A stretch of DNA of 64,000 nt from Streptomyces sp. RKAG290 (GCF_023701695.1 NZ_JAJOZC010000001.1:1612001-1676000), one strand, 5' to 3'; shown: positions 17,145 to 27,708, counted from the stretch's first letter. Numbers and translations are program-made. The notes: generated by a model from the sequence alone, not told the origin.

Positions 17145-18183
17145 CGTGTCTCCTGCAGTCCGTGCCGGCGGTGTCCGAGTGTCTTCTCGCAGACCTGGCG
17201 CTCGGCCTCCGCCGAGAAGGGTGCGCGGCGGGCCTCGACCGCGCGGCGGGTGTCGTCGGTGACGAGGTCGGCGTTGATGACGGAGGCCGCCTTCAGCCCC
17301 GCACCGGCGGCGCCCACGACCTGCTCCATGAGGTTGGCGACGTTACCGGCGACCCACACGCCGGGCACCTCGGTGGCACCGGCGGGATCGGCCGCGACGT
17401 ACGTACCGATGGTGTGGCCGCCGGCCTCCATCGCGGTGGCGTGCAGCCCCAGGCCGTCCAGGACGCCGGAGCGCGCGGTGAAACGCGGCTGCACGACCAC
17501 GGCCCGCGCGGGACGACCCGCCCGCCGGCCAGCCGCACCCCGGTGAGCCGGTCCCCGTTCACCTCCAGCCCGGTCACCTCGCCGTCCACCACGGCGATGC
17601 CGCGCGCGGCCAGTTGCTCGTACTCCTCGTCGCCCGGCTCGGGCGCGTGGTGCAGGAAGAGAGTGACGTCGTCGCTCCACTGCCGCCAGAGCAGCGCCTG
17701 ATGAACGGCCATCGGGCTCAGGGCCACGACGCCGATCGGCCTGTCCCTGACCTCCCAGCCGTGGCAGTACGGGCAGTGCAGCACGTCGAGGCCCCAGCGT
17801 TCGGCCAGCCCGGGGATCGGCGGCAGCTCGTCCACGAGCCCGGTGGTGACGAGAAGGCGCCGCGCCGTGACCGCGGTTCCGTCCGCCCGTACGACCCGGA
17901 ACCCGGCCCCGCCCGGCAGCTTCTGCGCCGCCACGGCCTCGCCCTCGACGATCTCGGCCCCGTATCGCGTCGCCTCCTGCCCGCCGATGGCCAGGAGCTC
18001 GGCGGGCGGGGTGCCCTCGCGGCCCAGGTAGTTGTGCACGTGGCCCGCGGGTGCGTTGCGCGGGCTGCCCGCGTCGATCACCAGCACGGAACGCCGGGCC
18101 CTGGACAGGGCCAGCGCCCCGCTCAGGCCGGCGGCCCCGCCGCCGATCACCACCACGTCGTACGTCTGCGTCTTGTCGCTCAT
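17141..18183 (-). CDS. Thioredoxin-reductase-like FAD flavoprotein (one frame break)
   Basis: Repaired length is 347 residues, from the ATG at 18183 with GGAGG upstream. The FAD site is VVIGGGAAGLSGALALSRARR, the redox pair is CPYC in VLHCPYCHGWEV, and the C-terminal FAD motif is GVWVAGNVANLMEQVVGAAGAG. Where thioredoxin reductases carry GGGDSAxEEA and HRR for NADPH, this protein has GVVALSPMAVHQALL and FLHHAPEPGDE, so NADPH binding looks lost or altered. The frame breaks at 17503-17505: one extra G gives VVPRGAVVVQPRF. It is coupled to the methyltransferase gene downstream. A role as dithiol oxidase or alternative reductase is inferred. Confidence 0.83.
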
Positions 18184-18546
18184 GCGAAACACCTCCATCT
18201 GAGGGAGATGGTGCGCGCCCGGGGTCCTGCACGGCAAACATCCTTGCCGAAGCAGCAAAGAACCGTCGCCGGGCGGTGCCGGGTACCCGTTCCCACCGTC
18301 CTGCGCGCACCTGGTCCGTACGACTCGGCCCGGCACTACGGCGACGTGTGGCCGAGCGGCGGATCCGCCGGGCCGGGGCCCCGCCGGCGCGGGCCCCACG
18401 ACCCGTCCAACTCGTGGCGGAACAAACGGAGGTAGTGAGCCTGCCACCGTCCCGGGGTGGCCAGTCGCGCACTCGATCGGGTGGACGTTCCAGGTCATGG
18501 AGGTGGTGCGGGCGATAAACACCCTCCCGAACGCGATCATTCGGCC
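18184..18546. other. Intergenic region upstream of the flavoprotein and adenosine deaminase genes
   Basis: About 363 bases between divergent genes. Nothing in it looks coding: no frame combines a ribosome site, a start and sensible residues. CATCTGAGGGAGATG at 18195-18209, just upstream of the flavoprotein ribosome site, is an imperfect inverted repeat and could be an operator. No other element stands out. Confidence 0.5.
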
Positions 18547-20161
18547 GTGATCTCAACAATCCGGACGCAACACCGTCCCAAGTCCCTGCTCCTGGCCGGG
18601 GTCGGCGCGCTCACCGCGCTGACTCTGCTTCCGGCCTTCCCGGCCGCGGCCGCGCCCGGGAACGACGCGTCGCCGCGGACCGCCGGTCACGGCTCACCCC
18701 GGGCAGTGACCGCCGCCGAGCTCGGGACCGCCGCGTACCTCAGATCCCTGCGGGACAGGCCGGCGAGGCTGCAGGCGTTCTTCAAGGCCCTGCCCAAGGG
18801 GGCCGACCTCCACAACCACCTGTCCGGCGCGGCCACGACCGAGTTCCTGATCAAGCTCGCGGCCGAGAAGGGCCTGTGCATCGACGCGACGACGACCGCG
18901 GTGGCCCCGCCGTGCGGGCCGGGCACGAGGCCCGCCTCCGACGCGCGGACGGACACCGCCTTCCGGCAGCAGATCGTCAGGGCCTGGTCGATGCAGGACT
19001 TCCCGGCCGACCAGTCCGGGCACGACCACTTCTTCGACACGTTCAACAAGTTCGGCATGGCCACCTGGGACCGCGGCAAGCTGCTCGCCAACGTGGCCAA
19101 CACGGTGATCGAGCAGAACCAGTTCTATCTGGAGACCATGGTCACCCCCGCGTCGGACAGCGCCAAGAAGCTGGCCGACGAGGTGGGTTACGACGCCGAC
19201 CTGGCCGCCTTCCACCGCAAGCTACTGGCCGGCGGGCAGCTCGACCGGGTCGTGGACGAGGCGGTCCAGGAGGCCGACGACGCCGACGCCCAGTTCCGCC
19301 AGGCCGCGCACTGCGACACCTCCCGCCCCGACCCGGGCTGCCGGCTGCCCGTCCGGTGGATCTCCCAGGTCTCCCGGGGCAGCACCCCGGCGCGCGTGTT
19401 CACGCAGATCGCGGTGGGGATGCGGCTGGCGGAGCGCGACCGGAGGTTCGTCGCGGTCAACCTCGTGCAGCCCGAGGACTGGGACACCTCGCTGGCCAAC
19501 TACAGCCTCCAGATGCGGATGCTGAAGTACCTGCGCGGCCAGTACCCGGGCTCCCATCTCACCCTGCACGCCGGTGAGCTGGCCCCGGTCTGGTCAAGCC
19601 CGAGGACCTGACCTTCCACATCCGCGAGGCAGTGCTCGTGGCCGGAGCCGACCGCATCGGGCACGGTGTGGACCTGGTCCACGAGGACGACTGGCGGCAG
19701 CTCGCCCGGACGATGGCCCGGCGCAAGGTCGCCGTCGAGGTGCCGTTCTCCAGCAACAAGCAGATCCTCGGCATCGCGGGCGACGAGCACCCGTTCAACG
19801 CCTACCGCCGCTACGGAGTGCCGGTGGTCCTGTCCACCGACGACCCGGGCGTCTCGCGGATCGACATCAGCCACGAGTACGAGTACGCCGCGAAGACCTA
19901 CGGTCTCGGCTACACGGAGCTGAAGGACCTGGCCCGCGCCTCGCTGGAGTACGCGTTCCGCAGCGGCCGCAGCCTGTGGGCCACCGGGTCCGCCCCGCCG
20001 GGTACTACCTGGTCGCGGCCTGCCGCGGCGACCGGCCGGGCATCGGCCACCCGAGCCCGCGGTGCGCCCGCTACCTCGCCGCCAGCCCGAAGGCGGCCAC
20101 GCAGTGGCGCCAGGAGTCGGCCTTCGCCGCCTTCGAGCGCGGCCACCATGGCCGGGGCTGA
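18547..20161 (+). CDS. Secreted adenosine deaminase-like protein (two frame breaks)
   Basis: Repaired length is 538 residues. The GTG at 18547 opens a signal peptide (SLLLAGVGALTALTLLPAFPAAAAPG); no good Shine-Dalgarno is seen, so the start is moderately sure. The metal and catalytic motifs of adenosine deaminases are all there: DLHNHLSGA, LTLHAGEL, RIGHGVDLVHE and VVLSTDDPGV. Frame breaks at 19583-19586 and 19993-19996 are each repaired by one extra C, giving GELAPGLVKPEDL and APAGYYLVAACR. The enzyme would convert adenosine to inosine outside the cell. It is longer than cytosolic adenosine deaminases and is closer to the secreted branch. A strong hairpin follows. Confidence 0.85.
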
Positions 20162-20177
20162 CCCGACCGGCACGTAC

Positions 20178-20215
20178 GCGGGCGGGCGCGGGGGTCGGTC
20201 CCCGCGCCCGCCCGC
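20178..20215. terminator. Strong bidirectional hairpin terminator
   Basis: GCGGGCGGGCGCGGGG (20178-20193) and CCCCGCGCCCGCCCGC (20200-20215) pair perfectly over 16 bases. It lies between the convergent adenosine deaminase and DHFR-fold genes. Confidence 0.9.
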
Positions 20216-20230
20216 CTTTGCGTACCGCCG

Positions 20231-20827
20231 CTACGCCTTCGCCACCGGACGGTAGGTGCACACCTGCACGCCCGTGCCGCTGGTGACGGCCGAGACCAGT
20301 TCGAGGGTGCGCAGACCGCCGTCCTCGGGGAAGATCGACTTCCCGCCGCCGAGTAGCACCGGCATGATCACGAGCCGCAGTTCGTCGACGAGTCCTTCCG
20401 CCAGCAGACCCCGTACGAGCGTGGGGCTGCCCATGACCAGCAGGTCACCGCCGTCCTTGTCGCGCAGTTCCTGGATGCGGGCGGTGGACTTCTCCCCCGG
20501 GATGCGCTCGCTGTTGTGCCACGTCAGCTCGTCGTCGCCCAGCGTGTCGCTCACGACGTACTTGTCGATCGCGTTCATCCGGTCGGCGAACGGGTCGCCG
20601 GCCCGCTCGGGCCATGCCGCGGCCATCGACTGCCAGGTGCGGCGGCCGAACAGCAGGGCTCCGGCCCCGCTCAGCGAGTCGTCGAAGGCGCCGCCCACCA
20701 CCTCCGGGTCGAAGAAGGGGTGCGACCAGCCGCCGTGGGCGAAGCCGCCGTCGGTGTCCTCCTGCGCGCCGCCCGGCGCCTGCACGACGCCGTCCAGGCT
20801 GATGAACTCGCTGATGACGATGCGCAT
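20231..20827 (-). CDS. Dihydrofolate-reductase-fold protein (RibD C-terminal / YwjB type)
   Basis: 198 residues from the ATG at 20827, with GAGGAG upstream; a GTG three codons earlier is the alternative. The family features are clear: MRIVISEFISLDGVVQAPGG at the start, ALLFGRRTWQSMAAAWP, KYVVSDTL, GGDLLVMGSPTLVRGLLAEGLVDELRLVIMPVLLGGGKSIF. These proteins share the fold of DHFR and of riboflavin reductase RibD, bind NADPH and reduce small heterocycles, but most have no known substrate. It is a single-gene unit convergent with the adenosine deaminase gene. Confidence 0.9.
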   Translation of the reverse strand: MRIVISEFISLDGVVQAPGGAQEDTDGGFAHGGWSHPFFDPEVVGGAFDDSLSGAGALLFGRRTWQSMAAAWPERAGDPFADRMNAIDKYVVSDTLGDDELTWHNSERIPGEKSTARIQELRDKDGGDLLVMGSPTLVRGLLAEGLVDELRLVIMPVLLGGGKSIFPEDGGLRTLELVSAVTSGTGVQVCTYRPVAKA

Positions 20828-20966
20828 GTGGCTCACTCCTCGGGCTACGGATCAGGCGTACGGGAGGGGAGACTGTCACGCCGCCCGAAAATAATCGCGG
20901 TCTGTTCGCGGTGATCGGGCGGGTGCTACTTGCCGAAGTGCGTACGGTCACCGGCACGCTCGCGCT

Positions 20967-22370
20967 CTAGAACCCGCCGCCGCCGAAGTCCCCGCCGCCG
21001 CCCCGAATCCGCCGCCGTCGCCGAATCCGCCACCGTCGCCGAAGCCTCCGCCGCCGAAGCCCGAGGAATCGAAGTCGGAACCGGAGAAGTCGCCGCCCCG
21101 AAGTCACCGCCCGAGCCGAAGTCGCCGCCGCCGTACTCCGCCGCGTACGCCGGGGTGGAGAGCATCGAGCCGAGCATGGTGCCGACCAGCAGGCCGGGGA
21201 GCAGCCCGCCGCCGAAGTAGCCGCCCGCCCACGGGCCGTAGGCCGGTCCCGCCTCCCAGTAGGGGCGGCGGCGGCCGTCGCCCATGTCGACGGTGCGGCT
21301 CATCGGGTCCTCGCCGTCGCGCAGCCGGATCTCGTCGGCGCCGCAGACCGGGACCTCGCGGGCGGTGCCGCCCGACGGGGACCAGCGGGCGTCGGCCACC
21401 GAGGGGCCGTGGCGGGGGTCGAAGAAGCAGGGCGGGCGGCGGGCGGGCAGTTCGCCGCCGCTGCGCCGGGCCGCCAGGACGGCGAGTGAGTAGCGGCCGT
21501 CCTCCAGGGCCTGGGTCACCGCGCGCACGTCGGAGGGGTGCCGGGCGTGCTCCATACGGGATTTCGCGCTCTCGTAGGAGTCGAGGGCGCGTTCGTAGTC
21601 CGCGCGCATCGTGTCGTCGGCGCCCGCCTCCGCGGGGTGGAAGTCGAGGTGTTCCAGTGCCTCTCCGTACGCCGTGATGTCCTCGTCCACGACGACCCGG
21701 AGCTTGTCGAGCGAGGCCTGCTCCTCGGCCTCCTTGCGCTTGCGGTTCCGGCGCACGACCGTGTAGGCGCCCGCGCCGCCGACGACCACCACCGCGCCGA
21801 TCGCGATCAGTCCGGCGGTGGGCGAGCCGTTGCCGGACGAGGAGCCTCCGCCCCAGGACTCCGGGGCATGGCCCTGGCCTGTTCGAGGGCCCGGTCGGTG
21901 AAGGCGTTCAGCTGGGCCGAGGCGTCGGGGGCCGCGCCGGGTGCCTTCACGGCGGCGGTGAGGTTGCGCACCGCCTGCTCGGACATCACCTGCGGATCGG
22001 CGCCGGCGTTGAAGCCGTCCCCGAGGCGTACGGCGTAGACGCCGGTGATTCCGGTGTCGGTGCGCAGCGTGCGGAGCACGCTCTGCGCGGGGAAGGCCGG
22101 ACTCTGCGGCAGCACCGCCACGAACACCGGCTTGTCGGCGTCCTTGATCTTCTTCGCCAGGGCGTCGGCCTGGCTCCGGGAGAGCTGTCCCGCGGCGGCC
22201 GGATCGACGTAGACCGGGTTCTTGCGCAGCGCCTGGGCGACGTCGTCGACGGTCGACGCGGCCGTCGCGGCATGCGCGGGCGGCACCAGGGCCAGGGCCG
22301 CCGACATGATCAGCAGCAGTCCGGCCAGCAGCGCCGGGAGCAGGAAGGTCGGGAACGGTCTGTTCCGCAT
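20967..22370 (-). CDS. TPM-domain membrane protein with Gly/Phe-rich tail (three frame breaks)
   Basis: Repaired length is 468 residues from the ATG at 22370. A signal peptide or first helix (FLLPALLAGLLLIMSAALALVPPAHA) precedes a TPM-like domain (residues about 45-155, with VYVDPAAAGQLSRSQADALAKKI and ADKPVFVAVLPQS). A membrane helix follows (TAGLIAIGAVVVVGGAGAY), then a cytoplasmic coiled segment rich in charged residues, and a C-terminal low-complexity tail of FGGGGFGDGGG repeats. Frame breaks at 21863-21866, 21096-21099 and 21001-21004 are each fixed by one extra base in a run of four, and the tail then ends at the TAG at 20967. TPM proteins occur in membrane-protein repair and quality control; the exact role is unknown. 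Confidence 0.75.
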
Positions 22371-22552
22371 ACCTCGAACGTAACCCAGATGGCCCCCACG
22401 TGCGTCCGGGAGCGGGGGTGGAAGGCCGCCGCGCGGGAGGGGACCGGAAGCCGCTGGACGCGAAAGGTGGAGCAGCGAACGCACGGGGTCACTCCACGGC
22501 CCGCCCCCTCTAGTTCACGGCCGCCGGCCCGCGGTAACCCGGCGGCACTGCC

Positions 22553-22587
22553 CAGGTACCCGGCGGGGCGGCCCCGCCGGGTACCTG
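22553..22587. terminator. Hairpin terminator between the GH3 gene and the TPM gene
   Basis: CAGGTACCCGGCGGGGC (22553-22569) and GCCCCGCCGGGTACCTG (22571-22587) form a near-perfect stem, 39 bases after the stop of the GH3 gene. It ends the beta-glucan operon. Confidence 0.85.
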
Positions 22588-22625
22588 GTGCCGAGCGGCG
22601 AGATCGCTCACCGCCCCGCCGTGCG

Positions 22626-25600
22626 TCAGCCGGCCCGGTAGGCCGTCCTCAGCTTCGCGACCGCGCCGGTCAGGTCACCGGTCAGCAGCAGGTGATCGGC
22701 CTCGGCGAACGGCTTGGAGACCGCTTCGCCGAGCTTCCCGCCGGTCTTCTGCTGGACCAGCAGCCGGGCCTGGCCGACGATGGTCCGGCCCACGTCCGTC
22801 CTGCCGAGTCCGGTCCTCTCCGCGACCTGGGCGGCCAGGGCGAGGGCGGCGAGGGTGAGCTCACCGCCGGCCGGGGGCTTTCGCAGCGTGGTCAGGCCCC
22901 AGCCGTACGGGAACTGCGGGTCGTACGCCGCGTCGCCGACGTTGATCGGCAGCTGCGCTTCGGACTTCGGCCAGGTGACCGGCAGCTGGCCGGTGAAGGC
23001 GCGCTTGCCGTAGAGCACGTCCGCCACGCCGTCGCCCTCGCTGCCCGGCAGCCAGGAGGCCACAAGGGCGTCGATGTCGCCGAGCCGGTCACCGATGAGC
23101 TGCGGGCGGCCCGAGACGATCAGGACGGCGCACTTCATCGCGGCGCAGACCTTGTCCACCGCGGCCTTGTCGGCGGCGGAGAGTTCCAGGTCGTGGCCGT
23201 TGCCGACATCGCCGACGCCCTCCGCGTACGGGGTCTCGCCGACGACCACGACACCCACGTCGTAGCCGTCCGTGGCGGCCGAGGCGTCCTTGGAGTACGT
23301 GAGCGACGCGGCGTCCTTCTTCATGGCCGACAGGATCGTGGTGCCCGGGGTGATGTCGCCGGACGAGCCCTGCCAGCTGACGGTCCAGCCGCCGGCCTGG
23401 TTGCCGATGTCGTCGGCGTTGGACCCGGCGACGTACACCTTCTGCGAGGGCTTGAGCGGCAGCACGCCGCCGTCGTTCTTCAGCAGCACCTGGGACTCGG
23501 CGGCGGCCTCACGGGCCACGGCGCGGTGTTCGGCGGAGCCGACCTTGTCGAGGTTTCCGGTGTCGGCGTACGGCTTCTCGAACAGGCCGAGCCGGAACTT
23601 CTGGGTCAGGATGCGGGAGACCGCGTCGTCGATCCGGGCCTGGCCGATCCGGCCGGCGGTGACCTCGTCCTGGAGCGTCCTGGTGAAGTCCTTGTACGCC
23701 GTCGGGACCATGATCATGTCGAGTCCGGCGTTGACCGAGGTGCGGACGTCGCTCGCGTAGTCGCCGGGGATCTGGTCGATCGCCTGCCAGTCGCTGATGA
23801 CGAAGCCCTCGAAGCCCATCCGGTCCTTCAGCACGCCGTTGATCATCTCGGCGTCGGCGTGCATCTTCACCGGGCCCTTGTCGTCACCGAGGATGTCGAG
23901 CGAGGAGTACGACGGCATGACCGTGCCGATGCCGCGCTTGACCGCTTCCTCGAACGGGGCGAGATGAACTGCTTCGAGCTCCTGCCGGGTGACCTTGGTG
24001 ACGCCCTGGTCGATGGGGTACGAACCGGTGGTGGAGGAGCCGTACTCCGTACCGCCGTCGCCGACGTAGTGCTTGGCGGTGGCCAGCACCTTGTCGTTGC
24101 GGTCCAGGTCCTTGCCGGACGCGGCGCCCTGCATGCCCTGGATCACCGTCTCCAGGGACTCCACGAGTGCCGGGTCCTCACCGTACGACTCGTAGGCGCG
24201 GCCCCAGCGGTCGTCGCGCGAGACGCAGAGGCAGGGGGCGAAGTCCCACGGGATGCCGGTGGCGCGCACCTCGCTCGCGGTGACGGCACCGGTCCTCCCG
24301 GCGAGTTCCGGGTCACGGGTGGCACCGAGGCCGACGTTGTGCGGCATGATCGTCGAGCCGATGACGTTGTTGTGGCCGTGCACCGCGTCCACGCCGTAGA
24401 TCAGCGGGATCTGGAAGCGCGTCGCCTGGGCGCGCAGCTGGTAGGAGTCGACCATCTTCGCCCAGGCCGCGGCCGTGTTGGGCGTCGGCACGGAACCGCC
24501 GCCGGAGAGCAGCGAGCCGAGGTCGTACGCGGCGATGTCCCCCTGCGAGCTGAGCGCGTTGCGCTCGGCCTGGGTCATCTGGCCGGCCTTCTCGGCGGGC
24601 GACATCCGGGAGAGCAGGTCGGCGACCCGCTGCTTCACCGGCAGCTTCGGGTTCTGGTAGGGCAGCCCGTGGGCGTCGATGACGACCTGCGGGTTCTCCT
24701 TCGGCGGCTTGGCGCCGGTGACGGTGAGTTCGAGCGGGACCGTCTTCGCGGACGCGGCTCCGGCGACCTTCTTCGTGGTGACGGACACCCGGTGCGAGGT
24801 GCCGGACGCGGTGCCTGCCGGGAAGGTGTACGTGCCGCTGACCGGCGTGTAGTCGGTGCCGGACCCCGCACTGCCGCCCTTGGTCTCGTACCCGACGGTG
24901 ACGGGCTCCTCCAGCGGTACGGAGCCGGTGGTCGCGACGGAGAGGTCGATGTCCGCCGTGCCGCCCTGCTTGACCGGGTGCACGGCCGCGTCGGTGACGA
25001 CGCTCGCCTTGAGGGCGGCGTCCGCCTTCCCGTACAGCTCCACACCGTCCATGGCGAACGAGCCGGGGGCGCCGGTCGGCAGGGTGAGGGCGTAGCCCCA
25101 CATCTGGTCCAGGCCCAGGACCTGGTCGATGCCGCCGACGGGCTGGTAGTCACCGCGGTAGGTGAAGTCGGCGAAGGGGATCTCGACCTGGTGCCAGCCC
25201 TCCCAGTCGTCGGTGAAGGAGGTGGTCCACAGCTCGGAGGCCTCGCCGTTGGCGCCGCCGTCCTTGATCTCGAAGCTGATCTTCTTGCCCGAACCGGGCG
25301 GCAGGGGGGCGGTGTTCTGCCCGTACCACCAGAAGCGGATGCCCTTGTGGGCGGACCAGTCGTGGGCCGGCTGGTCGGCGGCGTAGTCGTGGCTGAGTCC
25401 GCCGTAGCCGCTGATGTCGTAGGTGCCTTCGAGGACCTTGGCACCCTCGGGGGCGTCGGCGCGCTCCTTCAGCGCCAGGGCCGGCGGGTCGTCCGCGTCA
25501 CCGCCCCAGGTGAAGATGCCCTCGGCGGGCTGGGCCGCGAACGGGACCTCGCCCTCGAACCGGTCGACGGCCACGGGTGCCGGATCGTCGGCCGCGGCGG

Positions 25601-25706
25601 GCGCGGCCGCACTGGGCACAGCGCCGGCGAGCAGGCCGGCGAGGACGGTGGCGGCGGCGAGTGCGGCCGTCGCGGGTCTCGCCCGGTGACGGGTGCGTGG
25701 TGGCAT
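22626..25706 (-). CDS. Secreted multidomain GH3 beta-glucosidase
   Basis: 1026 residues from the ATG at 25706, with AAGGAG upstream. A signal peptide covers about 1-37 (RARPATAALAAATVLAGLLAG). The N-terminal third is a carbohydrate-binding-like beta-sandwich (FWWYGQNTAPLPPGSGKKISFEIKD) and a Calx-beta-like module (about 220-330). The GH3 catalytic core follows with KHYVGDG, Asp639 in VISDWQAID as nucleophile, then the second alpha/beta domain (LLKNDGGVLPLKP). GH3 beta-glucosidases release glucose from beta-glucan oligosaccharides. It is the last gene of the locus and is exported, so it acts on the polymer or on oligomers before uptake. Confidence 0.93.
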   Translation of the reverse strand: MPPRTRHRARPATAALAAATVLAGLLAGAVPSAAAPAAADDPAPVAVDRFEGEVPFAAQPAEGIFTWGGDADDPPALALKERADAPEGAKVLEGTYDISGYGGLSHDYAADQPAHDWSAHKGIRFWWYGQNTAPLPPGSGKKISFEIKDGGANGEASELWTTSFTDDWEGWHQVEIPFADFTYRGDYQPVGGIDQVLGLDQMWGYALTLPTGAPGSFAMDGVELYGKADAALKASVVTDAAVHPVKQGGTADIDLSVATTGSVPLEEPVTVGYETKGGSAGSGTDYTPVSGTYTFPAGTASGTSHRVSVTTKKVAGAASAKTVPLELTVTGAKPPKENPQVVIDAHGLPYQNPKLPVKQRVADLLSRMSPAEKAGQMTQAERNALSSQGDIAAYDLGSLLSGGGSVPTPNTAAAWAKMVDSYQLRAQATRFQIPLIYGVDAVHGHNNVIGSTIMPHNVGLGATRDPELAGRTGAVTASEVRATGIPWDFAPCLCVSRDDRWGRAYESYGEDPALVESLETVIQGMQGAASGKDLDRNDKVLATAKHYVGDGGTEYGSSTTGSYPIDQGVTKVTRQELEAVHLAPFEEAVKRGIGTVMPSYSSLDILGDDKGPVKMHADAEMINGVLKDRMGFEGFVISDWQAIDQIPGDYASDVRTSVNAGLDMIMVPTAYKDFTRTLQDEVTAGRIGQARIDDAVSRILTQKFRLGLFEKPYADTGNLDKVGSAEHRAVAREAAAESQVLLKNDGGVLPLKPSQKVYVAGSNADDIGNQAGGWTVSWQGSSGDITPGTTILSAMKKDAASLTYSKDASAATDGYDVGVVVVGETPYAEGVGDVGNGHDLELSAADKAAVDKVCAAMKCAVLIVSGRPQLIGDRLGDIDALVASWLPGSEGDGVADVLYGKRAFTGQLPVTWPKSEAQLPINVGDAAYDPQFPYGWGLTTLRKPPAGGELTLAALALAAQVAERTGLGRTDVGRTIVGQARLLVQQKTGGKLGEAVSKPFAEADHLLLTGDLTGAVAKLRTAYRAG

Positions 25707-25832
25707 GGGTGCGGCTCCTTCGTACGGTGCCGCGCGCGGCACAGCGGGTGCGGGTGCGGGTGCTGTGCCGCGCGCGGGGTGCGGGTGTGACCGGGGTGGC
25801 GCTGCCGGGCGCCGTTGCTCGTGCTGCTTCTT

Positions 25833-27708
25833 CTACTTCTTCTGCTCGACCCGGACCCAGTCGATCTCGGCCTTGACGCCGCCCTGGGCGATGCGGTCGA
25901 CGCTGGACTGCGGCAGGCCCCAGTAGGGCTGGGTGACCTTGTTCCAGCCGGCCGGATAGGCGCCGCCGAGGGCCAGGTTGAGGATCACGTACTGGTTGTG
26001 GTCGTAGACCCACTGGCCGCGGGTGGACTCCAGCTTCTGGCGGGAGGTGCGCTGCACGACCCGGTCGTCGACGGTGAACGTCATGCCTTCGGGCGTCCAC
26101 TCGACGCCGTAGGTGTGCCACTCGTCGGCGCGGCCGCCGTTCGGGTAGGTCTGCTGCTTCCCGATGTTGCCGTCGGCGGAGTAACCGGGGCCGTGGAGTG
26201 CGGAGCTGGTCCAGTCGCCGTAGCCGATGTTCTCCATGATGTCCGTCTCGCCGGAGCCGGGCCAGGAGACGGTCGGGTCGTCGACGTTGCTGCCGAGCAT
26301 CCAGAAGGCGGGCCAGAAGCCGTCGCCGACGGGCAGCTTCATGCGGGCACTGACCTTGCCGTAGGTGAAGTCGAACTTGGTGTTGGTGTCGACCCGGCCG
26401 GAGGTGAAGTCGAAGGTGCCGTTGGGCGTGGGGGTGCAGCCCTTGCAGTACTTCGACGCCAGGACGAGTGCGCCGTTCTCGGTGCGGATGTTGTCCGGTG
26501 AGTCGACGTAGGCCTGCGACTCGCCGTTGACGGGTCCCATCTCGGTGCCGGTGCGCACGGTCCGCCACTTGGAGCGGTCCAGGCCCGAGCCGGTGAAGTC
26601 GTCGAAGAACGTGGTGCTGTAGGCGCCGCCGGGGTCCTTCGGCAGGGCCGGGTAGGCGGCCCCCGCACTGCCTCCGGTGCCCCAGACCTGGAACTCGTAG
26701 AGGGAGTAGCCGAACTGGGCGGTGGCGGGCGCCGGGTTGTAGAAGGAGCGGCGCTCGACGCCGAGCATCCGGACGTAGCGGCCGGTCGCCGGGGTGGGCA
26801 GGGTGACGGTGTCGTGCCGGCCGGCTGCCTCGCCCGGCGACTTCACGTCGGCGCGGCGGGCGGCGACCTCGGACGCGGAGGGCTGGTAGACCGTGCGCCA
26901 GGTGCGGTTGTCGTCGGAGACCTGGACGCGGTAGTCGACGCCGTAGGCCGCCTCCCAGTAGAGGTCGACGGTGTCGATGGTGGAGGTGGCCCCGAGGTCC
27001 ACGCCCACCCAGCGGTCGGCGTTCCAGTCGCTGGACCAGCGGGACTGGCCACCCTTGAGATCGGCCGGCCAGCCGCCGTCGGTGACGAAGGCGGGTGAAC
27101 TGCCCGCGTCCTGGTAGAGGTTGCCGTACGCGGGGTGGTTCAGGGCGAGGTTGGCGCGGGTGGTGGAGGCGGGGGCGGGCGCCCCGCCGTAGACCTTGAA
27201 GGAGTAGAGGGAGTACCCCAGGCGGTGGCGCGCTGGACGCCGCGCATCCGGACGTAGCGGCCGGTGACCTCCTGCGGGTAGGTGTGGGCGGTGACCGAAC
27301 CGCCGGTGCCGTCGTCCTCCGTGTAGAAGGGGGTCCAGTCGGTGCCGTTCCGGGAGACCTCCAGGACGTACTTCTTCCCGTAGGCGGCCTCCCAGTCCAG
27401 GGTGACCTGGCTGATCCGGATGACGGAGCCGAGGTCGACCCCGATCCAGGCGTCGTCGGCGAAGTTGCTGGACCAGCGGGTGGTGCCGTTGCCGTCGGCG
27501 GCGGCCCCCGGTCCGGAGGCGCCGTTCTCGCTGCCGGACGCGGTGACGGCGCCGGGGTCGGCGGTGTAGGCGGCGGCCGCCCGGTCGGTGTCCCAGGCGG
27601 CGGCCTGCGCCGCCGGCCGCGGTGCGGGGGCGGGGCGGCGAAGGCCATCGGTGCGGCGAGGGCTAACAGTGCGGTGGTGGTGGCTGCCAGAGTCGTACGA
27701 GAGGGCAC
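25833..27708 (-). CDS. Secreted GH16 endo-beta-1,3-glucanase with two F5/8-type modules (two frame breaks)
   Basis: Repaired length is 625 residues from a GTG at 27708 with GGGAG upstream. After a signal peptide (TLAATTTALLALAAPMAFAA) come two tandem discoidin/F5-8 type C modules (about 45-185 and 195-355; each with WIGVDLGS or WVGVDLGA and GRYVRM motifs). The C-terminal GH16 domain has the GETDIMENIG signature with Glu488, Asp490 and Glu493. Breaks at 27626-27635 and 27216-27219 are each fixed by one extra base; the second gives TAWGYSLYSFKVYGG. It would cut laminarin-type beta-1,3-glucan outside the cell, with the discoidin modules holding the substrate. Confidence 0.88.

Noticed and set aside
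20967..21105. Gly-rich repeats at the end of the TPM gene as a tandem repeat or CRISPR-like array
   Set aside because: They are codon-level GGC/TTC repeats of a low-complexity protein tail, not spaced DNA repeats.
22272..25790. A 1172-codon open frame on the plus strand opposite GH3
   Set aside because: Antisense shadow of the GH3 gene, with no recognisable domain and biased composition.
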